Positions 14,445 through 15,565 of a DNA stretch of 15,565 nt are shown piece after piece. The stretch spans positions 1 through 15,565 of the forward strand of contig CAMDSS010000018.1 of NCBI GenBank assembly GCA_945907085.1, given 5' to 3'. Both the position numbers and the translations under genes were made by a program. Within the stretch, counting starts at the first letter, position 1; each line of letters starts with the position of its first letter. The notes under the pieces were generated by a model, which made no database searches, was not told the origin of the DNA, and saw nothing but the letters and a program-made list of their open reading frames with translations. Source of the DNA: Cyanobium sp. NIES-981. Its GTDB lineage: Bacteria; Cyanobacteriota; Cyanobacteriia; PCC-6307; Cyanobiaceae.

Positions 14445-15224
14445 CTAGGCGGGCAGGGGGCTGCCGTCATGGCCGTGCATGACCCGTCCGGCGCCGCGCA
14501 GGCTCTGGCGGTAGTGGCTGGCCACCGCCGAGCCATTGGTTGGGCAGAGGTTGTCAATGGCGAGGCCGTTATGACCGGTGGCCGTCCCGGAGCTGTGCAG
14601 GTAAGAGCCGTTGTGGAGGTGCAGGCCCACGTGGGTGCAGCGTTGGGGGCTGCCAAAGAAGATCAGATCCCCGGGCTCCAAAAGGTGGGTGATGCCGCTG
14701 CGTGCGGCCACCGGTTGGCAGAAGCGCTCCTGGAGATAGGCATCGCGGGGCAACCAGATCCCCTGGGAGGCATAGGCGCTTTGCACCAGTCCGGAACAAT
14801 CAAAATCCGGGCCCAAGCTGCCCCCCCACAGGTAGCTGTTGGGCTGCTCGAGGGCCCTGAGGCCGAAGGCGATGACGGCATCGAGCCGCTGATGAATGGC
14901 AGGGCGATTCCAAGGCCTTGGGCGGGGATGGGGCGCGGCTTCCGCCCGGCCCAGGAGGTCGTTCGGCTCGATCCAGCCGGGATAGCCGTCGTCGAGCAGC
15001 CGTATCCGCAGGCGTGGCTGGGGGGCCAGGGGCTGGGCCGCCTCGAGCACCTTCAGGTGGCGGCCCGCCCAGGCCTGGCTTGCCAATCCCTCGCCCCGTT
15101 GGCGGCTGTAGAGGTTGATGGGCCCCAGCAGTTGCCAGATGCTTCCGGCTACCAGCCATTCGGGAGCTGCCGGAGCTCCGATGGGCACCGGGGTCGGCGC
15201 AGTGGGCTGGGAACCTGGGGCCAT
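14445..15224 (-). CDS. SH3-domain NlpC/P60 peptidoglycan endopeptidase
   Basis: This 259-residue product resembles the cyanobacterial gamma-D-glutamyl-diamino-acid endopeptidases that cleave peptidoglycan stem peptides. Residues about 25-90 look like a bacterial SH3 domain (WQLLGPINLYSR, LKVLEAA, IRLLDDGYPGWIEPND). Residues about 110-250 form the NlpC/P60 domain, with catalytic Cys143 in DFDCSGLVQ, His198 in CTHVGLHL and the third polar residue His210 in YLHSSG; YLWGGS precedes the Cys as in the family. No signal peptide is visible: the N-terminus is Pro/Ala-rich (MAPGSQPTAPTPVPIGAPAA). The related Anabaena and Nostoc enzymes also lack one as I recall, which fits cell-wall recycling. It heads a likely operon with the glycosyltransferase and is divergent from a serine hydrolase gene. 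Confidence 0.92.
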   Translation of the reverse strand: MAPGSQPTAPTPVPIGAPAAPEWLVAGSIWQLLGPINLYSRQRGEGLASQAWAGRHLKVLEAAQPLAPQPRLRIRLLDDGYPGWIEPNDLLGRAEAAPHPRPRPWNRPAIHQRLDAVIAFGLRALEQPNSYLWGGSLGPDFDCSGLVQSAYASQGIWLPRDAYLQERFCQPVAARSGITHLLEPGDLIFFGSPQRCTHVGLHLHNGSYLHSSGTATGHNGLAIDNLCPTNGSAVASHYRQSLRGAGRVMHGHDGSPLPA

Positions 15225-15259
15225 GGTGCTTAGTCTCGCCAGCAGGTTTAGCGGCCGTG

Positions 15260-15565
15260 ATGGCGTTCTACAGCCCCGATCCAGCCATGGGCCAGACCCT
15301 CGCCGATCTGGTGCGGGCCCTGGAGCTCGAAGGAAGGCCCGGTTTGGCCCAGCAGCTCTCGATCACCTGGCTGCGCTTTGAGAGCTCCCTGATTGGCCGT
15401 GCTGCCGATTGGGATCCGGGCACCTTTTGGGCCCAGCCTTGGGTGGGGGCGAGTTGGGGCGGGGAGATCCAGCGCTATCCCGCCAGTGTGGTGAAGGCCT
15501 TTTACTTGGCAGCGGCAGAAGCTTGGCTGCAGGCCGATCTGATCGAAGACAGTGCTGAACTGCGC
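15260..15565 (+). CDS. Serine hydrolase, class A beta-lactamase-like (partial, cut by right edge)
   Basis: An open frame runs from ATG 15260 to the last base (102 codons, no stop). It reads MAFYSPDPAMGQTLADLVRA and includes WAQPWVGASWGGEIQRYPASVV followed directly by KAFYLAAAEAW. The SVVK in the YPASVVK context, followed by a hydrophobic helix, is the SxxK nucleophile/lysine motif of the class A beta-lactamase and PBP-like hydrolase fold. The later SDN-like and KTG motifs lie outside the window, so antibiotic hydrolysis cannot be claimed; housekeeping penicillin-binding-like or esterase roles are equally possible. No signal peptide is seen. The start is tentative: GTG sits directly before the ATG, and the frame is also open upstream. 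Confidence 0.8.
   Translation, partial: MAFYSPDPAMGQTLADLVRALELEGRPGLAQQLSITWLRFESSLIGRAADWDPGTFWAQPWVGASWGGEIQRYPASVVKAFYLAAAEAWLQADLIEDSAELR

Noticed and set aside
1..15565. CRISPR array, transposon, prophage or defence system
   Set aside because: No regularly spaced repeats of CRISPR form, no inverted-repeat-bounded element and no transposase, integrase or nuclease gene were seen.

Overview
The window is a dense, GC-rich (about 60% by eye) stretch of chromosome from an alpha-cyanobacterium of the Synechococcus/Cyanobium group. The evidence is the photosystem I genes: PsaA, PsaB, PsaL and a 38-residue PsaI. PsaA carries the N-terminal pattern and the internal alanine/glycine-rich insertion I associate with picocyanobacteria, and a ferredoxin-type glutamate synthase and a CbiG-CobJ fusion fit the same group. 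Nothing looks recently acquired: there is no transposase, integrase, phage gene or CRISPR array, and the genes look alike in composition.

Left part (1-3200): the C-terminal half of ferredoxin-dependent glutamate synthase runs in from the left edge. It meets lipoyl synthase tail to tail, with both stop codons packed into one CTAG. An intact tRNA-Pro(CGG) follows on the plus strand.

Middle-left (3194-6801, minus strand): a probable two-gene operon. The upstream gene encodes a secreted or membrane-anchored protein with a beta-rich core and a long Pro/Glu/Ala-rich tail containing hexapeptide repeats; its function is unknown. Its stop overlaps, as GTGA, the start of a CbiG-CobJ fusion enzyme of corrin (pseudocobalamin/B12) synthesis.

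Centre (6802-11860): a roughly 450-base divergent control region with promoter-like elements and two hairpins in the psaA leader, then psaA and psaB (19 bases apart), ending at a strong intrinsic terminator. These encode the two reaction-centre subunits of photosystem I, which hold P700 and the FX iron-sulfur cluster.

Right part (11875-15565): a small lipoprotein gene, then psaI-psaL (both minus strand, with their own terminator). A membrane-anchored HEAT-like protein gene is divergent from psaI. A polyprenol-phosphate-type family 2 glycosyltransferase gene follows, 13 bases downstream of a gene for an SH3/NlpC-P60 peptidoglycan endopeptidase. The right edge cuts a serine hydrolase (class A beta-lactamase fold, SxxK) that is divergent from the endopeptidase gene, with only 35 bases between their starts.

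I found no clearly new multi-gene system. The items most worth following are the unknown repeat-tailed secreted protein coupled to the corrin enzyme, the hairpin-bearing psaA leader, the lipoprotein wedged between the two photosystem I operons, and the cell-wall gene pair at the right edge.
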